DNA of 9,313 bases from Bacteroidales bacterium (GTDB taxonomy: Bacteria; Bacteroidota; Bacteroidia; Bacteroidales; UBA7960): contig SKYG01000381.1 in NCBI GenBank assembly GCA_007128045.1, forward strand, positions 1 through 9,313. Direction: 5' to 3'. How positions within the stretch are numbered: position 1 is the stretch's first letter; every line of letters starts with the position of its first letter. The translations under genes were made by a program, and so were the position numbers. Under the pieces are notes generated by a model. It saw only the letters and a list, made by a program, of their open reading frames with translations, searched no databases and was not told the DNA's origin. This document shows, one piece after another, positions 7,697-9,313 of the stretch.

Positions 7697-7739
7697 AGTC
7701 AAAAGTCGAAGGTCGAAGGTCGAAAGTCGGAAGGTCAAA
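7697..7739. repeat. Tandem heptamer repeat C (6 units, RGTCRAA on plus strand)
   Basis: Plus-strand units are AGTCAAA (7697), AGTCGAA (7704), GGTCGAA (7711, 7718), an 8-bp variant AGTCGGAA (7725) and GGTCAAA (7733). The tract lies 13 bp upstream of the channel gene ATG, so it occupies its 5' leader where a ribosome site would be. The imperfect fifth unit shows one-base slippage or drift. It is inverted relative to copy B at the other end of the same gene. Confidence 0.93.
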
Positions 7740-7836
7740 ATCTCTAAATGTCCAGGAGGCACCCAGCAACCTAATGTCTTTTTTAATATCTTTCATAAAA
7801 CTATAAAGACCAAAATATTTTTCTGATACTATCAAA

Positions 7837-7851
7837 TACTTTGCCAAAGTA
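7837..7851. promoter_or_regulatory. 15-bp perfect palindrome, candidate TetR operator for the efflux genes
   Basis: TACTTTG-C-CAAAGTA is a perfect inverted repeat with a single central base, located between the tetR stop (7872) and the channel start (7683). An odd-length palindrome of about 15 bp is the usual shape of a TetR-family operator, and the position fits control of the efflux genes. It also contains TTTG, the Bacteroidota -33 motif. No exact TAnnTTTG element was found downstream of it on the minus strand, so the promoter itself is not defined. Confidence 0.45.
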
Positions 7852-7871
7852 CAATTTACCAAAAGGAAAGA

Positions 7872-8477
7872 CTACGAATCTTCCAATAAATTATCGATCA
7901 GCTCAAGGCCTTTTTTCGTGGCAATCCCTCTGAAGAAATTAATTATAACGTTCTCAAATATAACGCTCTGAGAGAATTTATCATGAGGAAAGATAGTTTT
8001 ATCAGGCATCATCCGTAGTTGTTCCATCAACAAGATGGTCACTATTTCCAGGTCAATTTCTTTTCTGAACACCCCCTGATTAATCCCCTTTCTCAAGATG
8101 GTCAGCGTTTGCGTCCGTTGCTTTTCTGCACTTATCTTATAGACCTCTTTCCAAACCCTGATATGGTATCTTCTCAGGTCATCAAAAAAGAGGGGGTTGA
8201 TCTGGTTAATGGCTTTAATGCCCAGTTTCATCAGACCAAAAACCAACTGAATGATATTCTCTGATTGCTGAACCACTGCTTCATGCTCTTTTGTATATTC
8301 TATATCCATAGCAATCATACAGTTACGCAACAAATCGTCTTTGTCTTTAAAGTTCTCGTAGATGGTTCTTTTTGACACACCAGCTTCCCGGGATATATCA
8401 TCCATGGTAATTGCCCTGATCCCTGATCGAAGAAACAAGGCTATGGCCTTTTCAATGATTTTTTCTTTAACCGTCAT
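7872..8477 (-). CDS. TetR/AcrR-family transcriptional regulator
   Basis: A 201-aa DNA-binding regulator, normal family length. The N-terminal domain has the TetR pattern: helix 1 KIIEKAIALFLRSGIRAITM and helix-turn-helix TMDDISREAGVSKRTIYENF (residues 24-43), followed by KDKDDLL. The remaining residues (about 55-201) form the variable all-helical ligand-binding and dimer domain, with no recognisable ligand signature. TetR proteins usually repress a neighbouring operon until a ligand binds. Here the next genes on the same strand encode a complete RND efflux system, so it most likely controls that system and itself. ATG at 8477 gives the correct N-terminus and lies 20 bp from a Bacteroidota -7 element. 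The stop is TAG at 7874-7872. Activator function cannot be excluded. Confidence 0.93.
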   Translation of the reverse strand: MTVKEKIIEKAIALFLRSGIRAITMDDISREAGVSKRTIYENFKDKDDLLRNCMIAMDIEYTKEHEAVVQQSENIIQLVFGLMKLGIKAINQINPLFFDDLRRYHIRVWKEVYKISAEKQRTQTLTILRKGINQGVFRKEIDLEIVTILLMEQLRMMPDKTIFPHDKFSQSVIFENVIINFFRGIATKKGLELIDNLLEDS

Positions 8478-8497
8478 GATGAATGTTTATTTTTTTG

Positions 8498-8505
8498 CAA
8501 ATATA
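8498..8505 (-). promoter_or_regulatory. Bacteroidota-type -7 promoter element upstream of tetR
   Basis: The minus strand reads TATATTTG, an exact match to the Bacteroidota -7 consensus TAnnTTTG, 20 bp upstream of the tetR ATG. A transcript would start about 7 bp downstream and have a very short leader. No clear -33 TTTG was found at the expected distance; the region there reads AAGTTTT. Confidence 0.5.
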
Positions 8506-8529
8506 AGTGAAAACTTTTAAAACTTATAT
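8501..8529. promoter_or_regulatory. Inverted repeat overlapping the tetR promoter, candidate autoregulatory operator
   Basis: ATATAAGT (8501-8508) and ACTTATAT (8522-8529) are perfect 8-bp inverted arms separated by 13 bp, which also hold a smaller palindrome AAAA-C-TTTT (8510-8518). The left arm overlaps the -7 element, so a bound dimer would block RNA polymerase. The region is A/T-rich, which raises the chance of a coincidental match. Its sequence differs from the palindrome at 7837-7851. Confidence 0.35.
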
Positions 8530-8570
8530 GGTTTTCTGCATTTAACCATTGCATTGATTTTGTTCGATCC

Positions 8571-8598
8571 CGGACATACAGTGTATGAAATCGGACAT
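8571..8598. promoter_or_regulatory. CGGACAT direct repeats with an internal palindrome, possible regulator site
   Basis: CGGACAT occurs at 8571-8577 and 8592-8598, exactly 21 bp apart (about two helical turns). A perfect palindrome CATACA-G-TGTATG (8575-8587) overlaps the first copy. It lies 94 bp upstream of tetR and 53 bp after the cyclase-like gene. The arrangement resembles a binding site for a dimeric regulator, but no factor can be named. The rest of the 174-bp gap shows no other structure. Confidence 0.3.
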
Positions 8599-8651
8599 CA
8601 TTAATTCTGCAAAGAATGCCACAATGGGTTTAGTCTTAACCTGAGAAAAGA

Positions 8652-9313
8652 TTAATCGGAGGTTGTTCTTGACAAGGCCTCAGCATACATAACCAAAGGA
8701 TACATTTCTTCTTCATACCATAGAGAAGCAAAATAAAGTCCGATCGGAGCAGCCTTATAGGGATAGTTTTGTTGTTCCAGCCAATCAAGTCCATTTTGAC
8801 AATTTAATCTGGCACTTGTGTTATTTGACAGTGCAGATACTGCCAAAGCCGTTTCTTCGATACTACCAATTATGGCCGTATCGCCCCCCCAGCTTCCATC
8901 ATTGTTTTGCGCGCCGATAAGAAAACCTTGCGCTTTTTGAATACAGCCATGCATGCTGTTCCTGATATCATCGGACAACCAACATAATTTTATTGAATCA
9001 ATTAAATATGTAGCCACCCTGGCTGTCCCATATACTGGATTCTGTTGACTTGGGTGATGTTGATTTCCGAACCAAAGTGGATTCCATGACCCATTAATGC
9101 GTTGCTGACGCATCAAATACCGGATTGCCTTACCAATAGCGCGCTTATAATCTGACCTTCTCAAAGGCGATATTCTTTTACCAAGGCATTCAAGACATGA
9201 CGAAAGGGCAAGAATAGTATGTCCGGTCAGATCAGCACAGCTTTGGTCAAAAGGCAACTTTCCCCACCCTTTAGAAAATGTAGGAAAACCTCCATCCCGG
9301 TTTTGTAACTTTA
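8652..9313 (-). CDS. Squalene/hopene-cyclase-like (prenyltransferase/squalene oxidase repeat) protein, C-terminal part
   Basis: The 219 C-terminal residues of an alpha/alpha-barrel terpene-cyclase-fold protein; the frame is open to the window edge, so the TTG at 9257 is internal. Three QW-type repeats are visible: LQNRDGGF near the edge, LMRQQRINGSW, and LIGAQNNDGSWGG. The end IGLYFASLWYEEEMYPLV matches the C-terminal helix of squalene-hopene cyclases. Other family-like stretches are LPFDQSCADLTGHT and NPLWFGNQ. The catalytic DxDD segment would lie upstream of this fragment and cannot be checked, so the protein may be a true cyclase or a related repeat protein with another substrate. Such proteins act on squalene-like isoprenoids at the membrane, leading to hopanoids or similar lipids. 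Stop TAA; the tetR start lies 174 bp downstream on the same strand. A link to the efflux system is not shown. Confidence 0.85.
   Translation of the reverse strand, partial: KLQNRDGGFPTFSKGWGKLPFDQSCADLTGHTILALSSCLECLGKRISPLRRSDYKRAIGKAIRYLMRQQRINGSWNPLWFGNQHHPSQQNPVYGTARVATYLIDSIKLCWLSDDIRNSMHGCIQKAQGFLIGAQNNDGSWGGDTAIIGSIEETALAVSALSNNTSARLNCQNGLDWLEQQNYPYKAAPIGLYFASLWYEEEMYPLVMYAEALSRTTSD

Noticed and set aside
5102..7739. Heptamer tracts considered as a CRISPR array.
   Set aside because: Units are contiguous 7-mers without spacers, and no cas genes are present.
8606..8625. Possible sigma-54 promoter on the minus strand (TGGCAT...TTGCA).
   Set aside because: GG and GC are separated by 8 bases instead of 10, which is not tolerated by sigma-54, and no suitable upstream activator sites are placed for it.

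Overview
The window looks like a chromosomal segment from a member of the Bacteroidota. The protein sequences resemble that phylum, start codons lack Shine-Dalgarno sequences and are preceded by A/T-rich leaders, and one promoter carries an exact copy of the Bacteroidota -7 element (TAnnTTTG). No phage, plasmid, tRNA, rRNA, CRISPR or insertion-sequence signal was seen. The genus cannot be fixed from the sequence alone.

Layout, left to right. (1) 1-723, plus strand: the C-terminal two thirds or less of peptide chain release factor 3 (prfC), cut by the window edge. (2) 1590-760, minus strand: lpxA (UDP-GlcNAc acyltransferase of lipid A synthesis), convergent with prfC and interrupted by an in-frame TGA at codon 144, where a Trp is expected. 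(3) 1886-1593: a 97-aa PII-like (nitrogen-regulatory-protein-fold) protein, 2 bp from lpxA and 20 bp from the pump. (4) 5059-1907: an HAE1/AcrB-type RND inner-membrane exporter. (5) 6270-5203: its lipoprotein membrane-fusion adaptor. (6) 7683-6388: its TolC-family outer-membrane channel. (7) 8477-7872: a TetR-family regulator. (8) 9313-8652: the C-terminal part of a squalene/hopene-cyclase-like protein, cut by the right edge.

All genes from position 9313 to 760 lie on the minus strand. The core is a complete tripartite efflux system in the order regulator, channel, adaptor, pump, followed by a PII-like protein that may sense or tune pump activity, and then lpxA. A 15-bp palindrome in the tetR-channel gap and an inverted repeat over the tetR promoter are candidate TetR operators.

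The most unusual structure is a family of tandem 7-bp repeats (RGTCRAA / TTYGACY). It sits in each of the three gaps immediately upstream of the channel, adaptor and pump genes, and its orientation alternates from gap to gap. The copies flanking the channel gene include a perfect 23-bp inverted match, which could form a long-range RNA stem or a recombination substrate. The second point worth checking is the nonsense codon in lpxA. About 24 other Trp codons in the window are TGG, so general UGA recoding is unlikely, and the choice is between a recent nonsense mutation, a sequence error and a programmed event.
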